Positions 1-8,858 of a DNA stretch of 64,000 bases are shown one piece after another. Source of the stretch: Neobacillus sp. PS3-12 (GTDB lineage Bacteria; Bacillota; Bacilli; Bacillales; Cytobacillaceae). The number at the start of each line of letters is the position of its first letter. Positions within the stretch are counted from its first letter, which is position 1. The DNA is taken from positions 3,818,001-3,882,000 of the forward strand of contig NZ_CP133268.1 in assembly GCF_030915385.1 (NCBI RefSeq). Direction: 5' to 3'. A program made the position numbers and the translations under genes. Under the pieces are notes generated by a model that did not search any database, had not been told where the DNA came from, and worked only from the letters and a program-made list of their open reading frames with translations.

Positions 1-536
1 GTGCCGATGATCAAGCAAGAACAACCTTACAGGTTATTGTGAAGGACCCAACCATTTTAGATAAAGTTGTTCAACAATTAAAATTACCAATGACTTCAGA
101 TGCCTTGGCCAATGAGATTACGGTTGCAAGCATCGAAAGTTCACAGGTTGTAAGTATAACAGTTGTTAATAAGGATCCAAAATTAGCTGCTCAAATCGCA
201 AATACAACTGCTAGTGTTTTCAAAGATGAGGTACCCAATATTGTAGGTAAAGATTATGTTCGTCTTTTATCAGATGCTAAAGTAAACCCAGTTCCAATTA
301 ACCCAAAAAAGAATAATAAAATTTATATGTATACGATTGTTGGATTCGTTCTAGGAATTGGATTAGCATTTTTACTAGACTCATTGGATAACACGTTAAG
401 ATCTGAGATAGAAATTGAGAGGCTGCTAGGGCTTAATGTGCTGGGGAAGGTATCTAAAATGAACAAAAGAAATGTTAAAAAGAAAAAGTCGAAACTCAAT
501 GTAAATGTAAGAGGTGAGACAATTGATTATAAGTAA
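1..536 (+). CDS. epsA: EPS chain-length regulator (Wzz/YveK type), 5'-truncated by window edge
   Basis: The reading frame is open from base 3, so the true start lies upstream of the window. The remaining ~177 residues are the C-terminal part of a Wzz/polysaccharide co-polymerase. They show a mixed alpha/beta periplasmic-type region, a Pro-rich segment before the membrane (VNPVPINPKKN), one clear transmembrane helix (IYMYTIVGFVLGIGLAF), and the basic cytoplasmic tail with the RSEIEIERLLGLNVLGKV motif typical of the activator that docks on the partner BY-kinase. In the family it sets polymer length and switches on the kinase EpsB. It overlaps the next gene, as in B. subtilis epsA-epsB. The extracellular N-terminal half and the promoter are not in view. 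Confidence 0.9.
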   Translation, partial: ADDQARTTLQVIVKDPTILDKVVQQLKLPMTSDALANEITVASIESSQVVSITVVNKDPKLAAQIANTTASVFKDEVPNIVGKDYVRLLSDAKVNPVPINPKKNNKIYMYTIVGFVLGIGLAFLLDSLDNTLRSEIEIERLLGLNVLGKVSKMNKRNVKKKKSKLNVNVRGETIDYK

Positions 537-1170
537 TCTAATTAGAAACAAAAGAGATTTAATTACTCGCTCACATCCTGAATCCATTATTTCAGAACAA
601 TTTCGGATGATCCATACAAATATTAAATTTTCTGTTGATGAACAAAATGGAAAGATTTTTTTAATTACCTCACCTTCCACAGCTGATGGAAAATCGACTA
701 TAGCAGCAAATTTAGCGGTTTCAGTTGCGCAACAAAAGAAAAAAGTTCTTTTGATAGATGCCAATCTTAGAAATCCAGTACTTCATACTATTTTCAATAT
801 ACCTAATACAGAAGGAATTACGGACGTACTTAAAGGTTTGGCCAATTTGGAAGAAACTGTTCATCATACTGAAATAGGAAGACTTGATGTTTTATCAGGT
901 GGAAAGACCTCAGTAAATCCTGTTGAGCTATTGGGATCAAGCAGGATGGAGGAATTATTAAAATTTGCTTTAAAAAAATACGATGTTGTCTTAATTGACT
1001 CATATTCAGTTATCGGCTTAACCGATACACAACTTTTGGCCCCCCTTTGTGATGGAGTGATTTTGGTTATGCAAAATGGCAAAACCCGACTTGAAAAAGC
1101 TTTTGAGGCAAAAAAAGTGTTGGAATTTGCAAAGGCAAAACTTATGGGTGTTATTTTAAATGAGAGCTAA
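523..1170 (+). CDS. epsB: BY-kinase-like ATPase of the EPS operon (EpsB/CapB family)
   Basis: A P-loop protein of the CpsD/CapB/EpsB family, the cytoplasmic partner of EpsA. The N-terminal SIISEQFRMIHTNIKFS segment is the usual docking helix. Walker A is atypical (SPSTADGKST; most members have GEGKST). Walker A' reads VLLIDANLRNP, and Walker B reads VVLIDSYSVI where most members have IDTPP. The protein stops at GVILNES and has no C-terminal tyrosine cluster, so the usual autophosphorylation tail is missing. I chose TTG 523 because AGAGGTGAG lies about 7 nt upstream; GTG 514 is the alternative. It overlaps epsA by 14 bp. Assignment to the family is firm; active kinase function is uncertain. 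Confidence 0.85.
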   Translation: MIISNLIRNKRDLITRSHPESIISEQFRMIHTNIKFSVDEQNGKIFLITSPSTADGKSTIAANLAVSVAQQKKKVLLIDANLRNPVLHTIFNIPNTEGITDVLKGLANLEETVHHTEIGRLDVLSGGKTSVNPVELLGSSRMEELLKFALKKYDVVLIDSYSVIGLTDTQLLAPLCDGVILVMQNGKTRLEKAFEAKKVLEFAKAKLMGVILNES

Positions 1171-1192
1171 AATTATTTTTTTTAAGATAAAT

Positions 1193-1208
1193 GTTCTTTA
1201 TTAAGAAC
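1193..1208. promoter_or_regulatory. SinR-type operator palindrome
   Basis: GTTCTTTATTAAGAAC is a perfect 16-bp palindrome built from two GTTCTTT-type half-sites, the known SinR recognition element (GTTCTYT). It lies between epsB and the EAR element, about 20 bp after the epsB stop. This suggests a second, SinR-controlled entry point inside the operon. The same palindrome occurs at 27706, and close variants occur at 32148, 33430, 33530, 39297 and 39394. Confidence 0.7.
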
Positions 1209-1230
1209 CGTTTAGACTTTTAAAAAGAAA

Positions 1231-1345
1231 ATTTGGTAATGTCTCCTTACCGTTATCAATGGAGGCACTCGGCCATGCTGTGGGTGGAGACACCTTAGAC
1301 GCCAGTCGTCAAGAGTGTGGTGTGAGGACGGGTTAGATGCCCGAT
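1231..1345 (+). ncRNA. EAR (eps-associated RNA / epsC RNA) antitermination element
   Basis: Position and structure match the EAR element, which lies between epsB and epsC in Bacillales and promotes processive antitermination through the long eps operon. GGTAA (1235-1239) pairs with TTACC (1247-1251). The 7-nt loop TGTCTCC (1240-1246) is exactly complementary to GGAGACA (1286-1292), giving a pseudoknot. Two further hairpins follow: GACG/CGTC at 1298-1310 and CGGG/CCCG at 1329-1343. The boundaries are approximate. I identified it from the pseudoknot and context; a covariance-model search was not possible. Confidence 0.85.
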
Positions 1346-1416
1346 TTATTAAAAAGCTTTCTTATGTGGGTCTTAAAAAAGAACATGTAAGAAAATTTTT
1401 TAAAGGAGAGATTATT

Positions 1417-1557
1417 TTGAAGAGTATTGACCAGTATCCAAAATCGATTAAAAAAGCCATTCGCTATATCAAACAAGAGGCAAAAAAGGAGGAGCTGAAA
1501 GAGATTCAAATGCTGATCGAAAGAGCGATCGAAATAAGGTCTTTAAGGGTGGAGTAG
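1417..1557 (+). CDS. small basic helical protein between EAR and epsC
   Basis: A 46-residue protein with a TTG start, preceded by AAAGGAGA at 8 nt spacing. It is highly charged (Lys/Glu/Arg) and predicted to be mostly alpha-helical: IKKAIRYIKQEAKKEE followed by an amphipathic second helix ending in RSLRVE. There is no signal peptide or membrane segment. It is not one of the classical eps genes that I recognise. It sits between the antitermination RNA and epsC, so a role with RNA polymerase or EAR is conceivable, but that is speculation from position only. A good ribosome binding site and tight packing (36 bp to epsC) support it as a real gene. Confidence 0.6.
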   Translation: MKSIDQYPKSIKKAIRYIKQEAKKEELKEIQMLIERAIEIRSLRVE

Positions 1558-1592
1558 GTATTTTGAATTAAATAAGATAAGGAGGGGAATTT

Positions 1593-3419
1593 ATGAGCTA
1601 TCGACAAAGATTATCATTATTTATTTTGCTTGATTCCTGTATCGTGTTAACGGCCATTTTCTTTAGTCGATTTTTAGTAAATGCATCATTCAATGTCATT
1701 ACTTTACCAATCGTAGTAAGTTCCATTGTTCTCTTACTTAGTCACCATTCCTTTTCCTTCAAATTCCGACTCTATCAAAAGGCTTGGGAATATGCAAGCA
1801 TAGGTGAATTAATGATTATTTTAAGAGTCGTCACCTTTTCTATTTTAATGGTAGGAATTATACAGCCTATCATTTTCCATCATACCTATTTTCGCCTCTT
1901 AGCCGTAACGTGGTTATTACATATTTTTTTAATAGGAGGATCTCGTTATTGTTGGAGAATGCTTAGAGGTGCTATTTTCGATAAGGCAAACAACAAAAAA
2001 CGAACACTGATTATTGGGGCCGGTTCAGCAGGAATGATGGTGGCGAGGCAATTATCAAAAAGTAATGAAGCCGACCTGCTACCGGTTGCTTTTATTGATG
2101 ATGATCCAAAAAAGCATAAGCTTGATATTCTTGGTATTCCGGTATTTGGTGGAGTTAGAGACATAAAGCAAGCTGTGGAAGAATTAGAGATAGACAATGT
2201 CATTATTGCGATCCCATCGCTCAGTAAACGCGAATTAAATAATATTTTTCAAGAATGTGCAAAAACAAATGCCAAAACGCAAATTTTGCCAATGCTAGAG
2301 GACTTAGTCACTGGGAAAATTTCAATAAAACAGTTCCGTGATGTTCAAGTTGAAGATTTACTAGGAAGAGAACCTATCAATTTAAATATTGATAGTATTT
2401 CCGAATATGTAACAAATAAAGTTGTCTTAGTTACAGGTGCAGGGGGTTCAATTGGATCGGAAATTTGCAGGCAAATTTCTACATTTAGGCCTAGTAAATT
2501 AGTTCTAGTTGGGCACGGAGAAAATAGTATTTATACGATCGAAATGGAGTTGAAAGAAAAGTTTAAGGATAAAGAAATTGAATTTGTTGCTGTTATTGCT
2601 GATTTACAAGATGCAAATAAAATGATGGCAGTAATGAATCGTTATCATCCGGATGTAGTTTACCATGCCGCAGCACATAAACATGTTCCTTTAATGGAAG
2701 GGAATCCGGAAGAAGCTGTGAAAAATAATTTGATTGGAACAATGAACGTAGCGAAAGCAGCGAGTTGGAGCAAGGTGAAAACGTTTGTCATGATTTCCAC
2801 CGATAAAGCGGTTAATCCAACAAGTGTAATGGGGGCAACCAAAAGGCTTGCTGAAATGATGATTCAATACATGGATCAGAAAAGTGAAACGAAATTTGTT
2901 GCTGTTAGATTTGGAAATGTACTTGGCAGCAGGGGCAGTGTCATCCCACTATTTAAGAAACAGATTGAAAAAGGAGGCCCTGTTACAGTTACTCATCCAG
3001 ATATGATTCGCTATTTCATGACAATTCCAGAGGCATCTAGGCTCGTTATTCAAGCTGGAGCTCTTGCTAAAGGGGGAGAAATCTTCGTTTTGGACATGGG
3101 GGATCCAGTTAAAATTGTTGATTTGGCGGAAAATTTAATTAAACTGTCAGGGAATACAGTAGAAGATATAGGGATTGAGTTTAGCGGTATAAGGCCTGGA
3201 GAAAAATTGTTTGAAGAATTACTCAATAAAGATGAAGTTCACGAACAGCAAATTTATCCTAAAATCTACGTTGGAAAAACGGCATCTCTCTTTTTAAAAG
3301 AAATTGAAGATATTATTGAAACCTATGAAAGCTTAAATAAAGAAGAGCTAAGGGAGAAACTAATTAATCTAGGCAATAAAAAGGCAGTTATTGACTCAAA
3401 ACAAGTCGTTTCAGTATAA
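1593..3419 (+). CDS. epsC: UDP-GlcNAc 4,6-dehydratase, membrane-anchored (EpsC/CapD family)
   Basis: A nucleoside-diphosphate-sugar dehydratase of 608 aa, the usual length for the long CapD/PglF/EpsC type. There are four N-terminal transmembrane helices (about residues 10-115), a first Rossmann motif GAGSAGMM (~141) and a second, GAGGSIGSE (~281). The active region is STDKAVNPTSVMGATKR, with Met in place of the SDR Tyr as in long membrane-bound members. In B. subtilis, EpsC with EpsN and EpsM makes UDP-N,N'-diacetylbacillosamine, and all three homologues are present here. The start has a strong SD (AAGGAGGGG). It is the first large gene after the EAR element. Confidence 0.93.
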   Translation: MSYRQRLSLFILLDSCIVLTAIFFSRFLVNASFNVITLPIVVSSIVLLLSHHSFSFKFRLYQKAWEYASIGELMIILRVVTFSILMVGIIQPIIFHHTYFRLLAVTWLLHIFLIGGSRYCWRMLRGAIFDKANNKKRTLIIGAGSAGMMVARQLSKSNEADLLPVAFIDDDPKKHKLDILGIPVFGGVRDIKQAVEELEIDNVIIAIPSLSKRELNNIFQECAKTNAKTQILPMLEDLVTGKISIKQFRDVQVEDLLGREPINLNIDSISEYVTNKVVLVTGAGGSIGSEICRQISTFRPSKLVLVGHGENSIYTIEMELKEKFKDKEIEFVAVIADLQDANKMMAVMNRYHPDVVYHAAAHKHVPLMEGNPEEAVKNNLIGTMNVAKAASWSKVKTFVMISTDKAVNPTSVMGATKRLAEMMIQYMDQKSETKFVAVRFGNVLGSRGSVIPLFKKQIEKGGPVTVTHPDMIRYFMTIPEASRLVIQAGALAKGGEIFVLDMGDPVKIVDLAENLIKLSGNTVEDIGIEFSGIRPGEKLFEELLNKDEVHEQQIYPKIYVGKTASLFLKEIEDIIETYESLNKEELREKLINLGNKKAVIDSKQVVSV

Positions 3420-3433
3420 CAAGAAATGGATGG

Positions 3434-4597
3434 ATGATAATGATAACCAAAAGGATCCTTTTTTGTGCGACTGTTGATTTTCATTTTAGGGCCTTTCATT
3501 TACCATACTTAAAATGGTTAAAAGAACAAGGCTGGGAAGTTCATATTGCTGCATCGGGAAAACTTGACCTGCCCTATGTGGATAAGAAATATGATATTCC
3601 AATTCAACGGTCACCTCTCCATAAAGCAAATCTTTCGGCGTATAAACAGCTGAAAGAAATTATTCATAAAAATCAGTATAAAATCATTCACTGCCACACA
3701 CCAATGGGCGGGGTACTGACAAGGTTAGCAGCAAAAAGAGTGCGGAAAAATGGAACGAAGGTCATCTATACGGCGCACGGATTTCACTTTTGTAAAGGAG
3801 TACCGTTTACTAACTGGCTGATTTACTATCCTATTGAGAAAGTATTGTCCAATTATACTGATACGTTAATAACTATAAATAAAGAAGATTATAAACTAGC
3901 GTTAAATCATCACTTCAAAGCTAAAAATATAGAACATGTTCATGGAGTGGGGGTAAATATTGAAAAATTTCATCCAGTTAATGCTATTCAAAAGAACCAG
4001 TTAAGAAAACAGTACGGATATAAGGATGACGAATTTTTAATGTTTTACGCAGCAGAATTTAATAAGAACAAGAACCAGCAATTGTTGATTCGTTCACTTG
4101 AATTGGTGAAGGCTCAAGTACCAAATGTGAAGTTGCTGCTTGCTGGTGAAGGTCCACTCTTAAGGGAGTGTCAGGAGCTTACTGCTCAATTAGGATTAGA
4201 TAAGATGATTGATTTTCTGGGTTATCGAAATGACATTGACTCCTTACTGAAAATGTGTGATTGTGCTGTTGGATCCAGTATCCGCGAAGGACTTCCAGTT
4301 AATATTATGGAAGCGATGGCCTGCGGGTTGCCGGTGGTTGCAACTGATAACAGAGGACATCGTGAACTAGTTTTGGACCAAAAAAATGGGTGGGTGATTG
4401 CAAACCAAAACGTTTTAGAGTTTGCTGGTCGTCTTGTTTCATTAGCCCAAAACCGTGAATTGGGTGTAGAGTTGGGCTTAAACAGCCGAAATATTATTCT
4501 AGCAACCTATGGAGTTCAGCAAGTTTTAGGAGAAAAGTCGACGATCTATTTAAACTATATGAATGAAATGGAGGGTGTTTTGTGGACAGCCCATTGA
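3434..4597 (+). CDS. epsD: glycosyltransferase family 4 (EpsD-like)
   Basis: A retaining GT-B glycosyltransferase of 387 aa. The N-terminal Rossmann domain begins RILFCATVDFHFRAF. The C-terminal GT4 domain has the AEFNKNKNQ loop and the donor-binding motif REGLPVNIMEAMACGLPVV with both family glutamates. It directly follows epsC, as epsD does in B. subtilis, where the product adds the second sugar to the lipid-linked acceptor. There are two in-frame ATGs, at 3434 and 3440; the SD is weak. The 3' end overlaps the next gene by 16 bp, indicating translational coupling. The sugar donor cannot be read from sequence. Confidence 0.85.
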   Translation: MIMITKRILFCATVDFHFRAFHLPYLKWLKEQGWEVHIAASGKLDLPYVDKKYDIPIQRSPLHKANLSAYKQLKEIIHKNQYKIIHCHTPMGGVLTRLAAKRVRKNGTKVIYTAHGFHFCKGVPFTNWLIYYPIEKVLSNYTDTLITINKEDYKLALNHHFKAKNIEHVHGVGVNIEKFHPVNAIQKNQLRKQYGYKDDEFLMFYAAEFNKNKNQQLLIRSLELVKAQVPNVKLLLAGEGPLLRECQELTAQLGLDKMIDFLGYRNDIDSLLKMCDCAVGSSIREGLPVNIMEAMACGLPVVATDNRGHRELVLDQKNGWVIANQNVLEFAGRLVSLAQNRELGVELGLNSRNIILATYGVQQVLGEKSTIYLNYMNEMEGVLWTAH

Positions 4598-5691
4598 GAA
4601 TATTGCATGTTGTCGTCAATATGAACCGCGGCGGTGCAGAAACTTTAATTATGAATTTGTACCGAAATGTTGATAAAAGCAAGGTTCAATTTGATTTTTT
4701 GACATGTAAAGAAGGCGTGTTTGATGAGGAAATAAAAACGATGGGTGGTATTGTTCATAGAATTCCATACATATCAGATGTTGGACATTACAAATATGTA
4801 AAAACACTTGAACAATTTTTCTTCCGAAACAACCATTATAAAATCGTTCATTCACACTTGGATAAGATGAGTGGCTTTGTTCTTCGGGCAGCTAAAAAAG
4901 CTGGTATTCCTGTCCGTATCTCTCACAGCCATAATACAAGCAGTGAAGGAGGGATGCTTGCTCGTTCATATAAATGGTATGCGAGTAGATTTATCATACC
5001 TAACGCAACCAATTTATTTGCTTGCTCGAATGAGGCGGCCCAATGGTTATTTGATAAAAAATCAAACTCAACAAAAATCTTGAAGAATGGGATTGAGAGC
5101 AATCAATTTATCTTTACTTTAGAAACAAGGAACCAAGTGAGAAAGGAACTGGGAATTGATAACGGTTCATTTGTGCTTGGACATGTTGGAAGGTTTTATC
5201 ATCAAAAAAATCATTCTTTTCTAATTGATGTGTTTAAGCAATATAGCCAAAAAAATAACCAAGCTGTTTTATTACTAGTCGGAGATGGTGTGTTAAGACC
5301 TGAGGTAGAAAAAAAGGTAAACGATTTGAATTTAAGTACAAAGGTGAAGTTCTTGGGTATTCGAGAAGATATTCATCGGGTCCTCCAAGCTTTCGATACT
5401 TTTGTTTTTCCATCATTACATGAAGGTCTGCCCGTCTCATTAATTGAAGCTCAAACTGCAGGACTACCTTGTCTTATTTCAGATACAGTTTCAAGAGAAG
5501 TTGATCTAGAACTTAACTTAGTTAACTTCCTATCTCTTAGTGATAAGAGCTACTGGATCAATCTTTTAACAGATATAGCTACTAGTCAGAAAACAAGATC
5601 ATTGACTCCTGAAACATTATCTATACTTGGATATGACATTAGGGAAACTGCAAAATATATTGAAAACTACTACTTAAAAATATCAGGGTGA
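4582..5691 (+). CDS. epsF: glycosyltransferase family 4 (EpsF-like)
   Basis: A GT-B enzyme of 369 aa with a GTG start behind GGAGGG. N-terminal HVVVNMNRGGAETLIMN is the common acceptor-domain start of this subfamily. The C-terminal domain has GHVGRFYHQKNHSFL and HEGLPVSLIEAQTAGLPCL. It is clearly paralogous to the gene at 7717, which shares RGGAETLIMN and the same domain order, so the operon has grown partly by duplication. It overlaps its upstream neighbour by 16 bp and abuts the next gene (GTGA junction at 5688). The symbol is given by similarity of order and type; orthology is likely but not proven. Confidence 0.75.
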   Translation: MDSPLRILHVVVNMNRGGAETLIMNLYRNVDKSKVQFDFLTCKEGVFDEEIKTMGGIVHRIPYISDVGHYKYVKTLEQFFFRNNHYKIVHSHLDKMSGFVLRAAKKAGIPVRISHSHNTSSEGGMLARSYKWYASRFIIPNATNLFACSNEAAQWLFDKKSNSTKILKNGIESNQFIFTLETRNQVRKELGIDNGSFVLGHVGRFYHQKNHSFLIDVFKQYSQKNNQAVLLLVGDGVLRPEVEKKVNDLNLSTKVKFLGIREDIHRVLQAFDTFVFPSLHEGLPVSLIEAQTAGLPCLISDTVSREVDLELNLVNFLSLSDKSYWINLLTDIATSQKTRSLTPETLSILGYDIRETAKYIENYYLKISG

Positions 5692-5696
5692 ATGCC

Positions 5697-6581
5697 ATGA
5701 AATTATTAACGGTTTTTACTCCAACTTTTAACCGTGCATACTGTTTGGAAAAATGCTATAAAAGTTTAGTTAACCAAACATGCCATGAATTTGTTTGGCT
5801 CATTATTGATGATGGATCAACTGATGAGACAAAAGAACTGGTTGAAAAGTGGAAGAAAGAACAGAAAATCGAAATAAACTATGTTTGGCAAGAGAATCAG
5901 GGAATGCATGGTGCACATAATACTGCTTATGAACAGATTGATACTGAGTTAAATGTATGTATTGATTCCGACGATTATATGCCAAAGGATGCTGTCGATA
6001 AAATAATTGCTTTTTGGAAGAAATATGGCAGTGATGGAGTCAGTGGAATTATAGGTGTTGACTCTTTTACTGATAATAAAATCATTGGAACCGAGCTACC
6101 TGAAGGCCTAAAACGTTCGACATTATTTGATCTCTATTATAAACATGGTGTTACGGGAGACAAGAAGCTTGTCTATCGCACAGAGTTAACGAAACAATTT
6201 CCTTATCCTATTTTCAAAAATGAAAAGTATGTTGGTTTAGCATACAAATATTATAAGCTTGATCAACAATATGAAATGCTGTTGATGAACGAGGTACTTT
6301 GTTGTGTAGATTACCTGCCTGATGGCTCTTCACAAAATATGTTAAAACAATACCGAAAAAATCCAAGGGGATTTGCATTCTATCGTAAGGAACTAATGAA
6401 ATTGCCATTTGCAAAATTCTCATTTAAATATCGACAAGCCATTCATTATGTTTCCAGTAGTTTAATGATAAGTAATCCAAGGTTTTTACAGGAAACGCCT
6501 GATAAAGGTCTCACAATATTAGCTATTCCATTTGGCATTTTATTATATTTTTATATAACTACAAAAACAAGGACCGCTTAA
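5697..6581 (+). CDS. glycosyltransferase family 2 (EpsE/EpsH/EpsJ type)
   Basis: An inverting GT-A enzyme. FTPTFNRAYCLEKCYKSL is followed by the nucleotide-binding DDGSTD and the metal-binding CIDSDDYMP (DxD-type). Its 294 aa from ATG 5697 are typical for a short family 2 enzyme. I prefer ATG 5697 because AGGGTGA ends 5 nt upstream; GTG 5688, overlapping the previous stop, is an alternative adding three residues. The hydrophobic C-terminus (AIPFGILLYFYI) probably anchors it at the membrane. It shows no sign of the flagellar-clutch helix of B. subtilis EpsE that I could identify, so no symbol is assigned. Confidence 0.8.
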   Translation: MKLLTVFTPTFNRAYCLEKCYKSLVNQTCHEFVWLIIDDGSTDETKELVEKWKKEQKIEINYVWQENQGMHGAHNTAYEQIDTELNVCIDSDDYMPKDAVDKIIAFWKKYGSDGVSGIIGVDSFTDNKIIGTELPEGLKRSTLFDLYYKHGVTGDKKLVYRTELTKQFPYPIFKNEKYVGLAYKYYKLDQQYEMLLMNEVLCCVDYLPDGSSQNMLKQYRKNPRGFAFYRKELMKLPFAKFSFKYRQAIHYVSSSLMISNPRFLQETPDKGLTILAIPFGILLYFYITTKTRTA

Positions 6582-6618
6582 AAACTTTTATTATTAGTTC
6601 TTTGAGAGGAATGAACAG

Positions 6619-7698
6619 ATGACTGTCCTATGGATCAATCTTGCCATAGTTTTTATTTTATCTTTTTTTTCAAGATACTTTGCCACTGCTACAGCGATAG
6701 GAACGTTCTCATATCCTAAAATAAGGCCTAACAAACTATTAGTGTTACTTGTTATGTTAACTTTTATAACTGTATCGGGCCTTAGGTCAGGTATTGGAGA
6801 TACCTATTTCTATAAACATATATATGAAATGAATGATTTTTCCTGGCAATTTATTTTTTCCCAGAAAGACATTGGGTTTGGGATTTTTCAAAGGTATTTG
6901 AAAAAATATTGTTCAAGTGATCCACAAATTTTAATCCTAACAACTGCAATCATCACGAATGTACTCATTATTAGTGTTTTATATAAATATTCGAGACTTT
7001 TTGAACTAAGTATATATGTTTATATTACTGGTGGAGAGTTTCTAGTTACTATGAATGGCATGAGACAATGTTTGGCAGCAGCAATCATCTTTGCAGCTAC
7101 AAAGTTTATCATTGATGGTAATTGTAAAGGTTATATATTAGTGGTGCTGTTTGCTTCGACTTTTCATGAGAGTGCACTTATTTTAATACCAATTTATTTT
7201 TTAGTTCGAACTAAAGCTTGGTCTAAAAACACTTTTCTACTTTTATTCTTATCCATTGTCATTGCTTTAGGATTTGATAAGTTTTCCTCAGTCTTATTTT
7301 CAGCGATTAAAGACACACAGTATAGTGTTTATCAAAATTCGCAGGAGGGTGGGGCAAATATAATCAGGGTGCTTGTAGATGGAATACCGATTGCAATTTC
7401 TTATTTTGGAAGGGAAAAGCTTAGAAGAATTTTCCCAATTAGTGATATATTTGTGAATATGTCCATTATTGGATTTGTCTTCATGGTTATATCTACCAGG
7501 AACTGGATTTTTGCAAGATTTGATATATATTTTAACCTTTATCAATTAATATTAATATCGTGGATTATTAAGGTTTTTAGAGATAAGGATCAGAAAGTAA
7601 TTTATTATCTTATCCTAGTTTGCTATCTTGGTTACTACTTTTACGAAGACGTTATTGCTTTAGGTATCATCTATAAAAGTGCTTATTTTAAATTATAG
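6619..7698 (+). CDS. epsG: EpsG-family polysaccharide polymerase
   Basis: An integral membrane protein of 359 aa with about ten hydrophobic helices. It has the EpsG-family signature near the first loop (SGLRSGIGDTYFYKHIYE) and a central GEFLVTMNGMRQCLAAAI segment containing the conserved MRQ. The family acts as the Wzy-like polymerase of eps-type operons, joining lipid-linked repeat units outside the membrane. A GAGAGG SD precedes the ATG. It sits between glycosyltransferases, as in B. subtilis epsD-E-F-G-H. Confidence 0.9.
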   Translation: MTVLWINLAIVFILSFFSRYFATATAIGTFSYPKIRPNKLLVLLVMLTFITVSGLRSGIGDTYFYKHIYEMNDFSWQFIFSQKDIGFGIFQRYLKKYCSSDPQILILTTAIITNVLIISVLYKYSRLFELSIYVYITGGEFLVTMNGMRQCLAAAIIFAATKFIIDGNCKGYILVVLFASTFHESALILIPIYFLVRTKAWSKNTFLLLFLSIVIALGFDKFSSVLFSAIKDTQYSVYQNSQEGGANIIRVLVDGIPIAISYFGREKLRRIFPISDIFVNMSIIGFVFMVISTRNWIFARFDIYFNLYQLILISWIIKVFRDKDQKVIYYLILVCYLGYYFYEDVIALGIIYKSAYFKL

Positions 7699-7716
7699 GA
7701 AAGGGGTGATTAAGAC

Positions 7717-8838
7717 ATGGTGAAAAGGGTTTTACATATTGTTAGTACAATGGACCGAGGCGGTGCGGAAACTTTAATTATGAATATCTATAGAAATATA
7801 GATAGAAAGAAAATTCAATTCAATTTCATTACTCATACACCTATGAAATGTGATTTTGAAGACGAAATCATCGCATTGGGCGGTAGGATTTTTAAAATAC
7901 CGAGTCTTGGACAATTGGGCCCTTTTTCGTATGTAAGAGATTTAATGAAGATCATGTCAGCACATTCTTATGAAGCCGTGCATATTCATACTGATTTCCA
8001 AGGTGGGTTCCCTGCTTTAGCTGCAAAATTAAGTGGAATTAAAATTAGAATTTGTCATTCGCATAGTAATAGCTGGCCTCGTGGGAATCAATTTATGGAT
8101 CGAACTGCCCTAAAAATTTTTCAGACACTCATTAAAATTTCTTCCACTAGATTTTGTAGCTGCAGTTCTGAGGCTGCAGAATTTTTATTTGGAAAGCGCA
8201 GTTTCGAATCCTCTAAAGTAAAAATTCTGAACAATGGTATTGATTTAACGCAATTTGAAAATATCCAAGAAAATAGAAATGAAATTTTAAGAGAATTGGA
8301 TATACCTGTAGGGGCAAAAATAATTGGTCACGTTGGAAGATTTTCAACTTCCAAGAATCAAACCTTCATTTTAAAGGTTCTTAAAAAGCTTTTAGAGAAA
8401 GATAAACGAGTTTTTGCTTTATTGGTTGGAGATGGCCCATTAAAGCAACAAATTGAAGAAGAAGCTTTGAAACTTGGCATCGTTGATCATATCCGCTTTT
8501 TAGGAGTAAGAAGTGATATTCCAAGGCTTATGAGACATTTTGATGTTTTTTTATTCCCATCATTATTTGAAGGATTTGGAATTGTCACAATAGAGGCTCA
8601 AAGCTCAGGTACTCCATGTATTATGTCAGATATGGTTCCAAGAAGCACCGATATGGGATTAGGATTAGTAACATATCTGAGCCTGGATGAAAGTATTGAT
8701 GTTTGGGGTAATAAATTGCTTGATGCATTTAAAGTAGAACGACCAAATAAACAATTAGTTTTTGAAGCCATTTCTAAAAATGGCTTTAGTATTAAAAGTA
8801 CCATTAACGATTGGTTAGAGTTATATGGAGCAAGTTGA
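7717..8838 (+). CDS. glycosyltransferase family 4, paralogue of the gene at 4582
   Basis: A GT-B enzyme of 373 aa with SD GAAAGGGGTG. The N-terminus HIVSTMDRGGAETLIMN is nearly superimposable on that of the gene at 4582. The C-terminal donor domain has GHVGRFSTSKNQTFI and FEGFGIVTIEAQSSGTPCI. It probably transfers a different hexose in the same repeat unit. Its end is followed after 20 bp by the next glycosyltransferase start. Confidence 0.8.
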   Translation: MVKRVLHIVSTMDRGGAETLIMNIYRNIDRKKIQFNFITHTPMKCDFEDEIIALGGRIFKIPSLGQLGPFSYVRDLMKIMSAHSYEAVHIHTDFQGGFPALAAKLSGIKIRICHSHSNSWPRGNQFMDRTALKIFQTLIKISSTRFCSCSSEAAEFLFGKRSFESSKVKILNNGIDLTQFENIQENRNEILRELDIPVGAKIIGHVGRFSTSKNQTFILKVLKKLLEKDKRVFALLVGDGPLKQQIEEEALKLGIVDHIRFLGVRSDIPRLMRHFDVFLFPSLFEGFGIVTIEAQSSGTPCIMSDMVPRSTDMGLGLVTYLSLDESIDVWGNKLLDAFKVERPNKQLVFEAISKNGFSIKSTINDWLELYGAS

Positions 8839-8858
8839 AAAAGAAGAGGGTTTATAAG

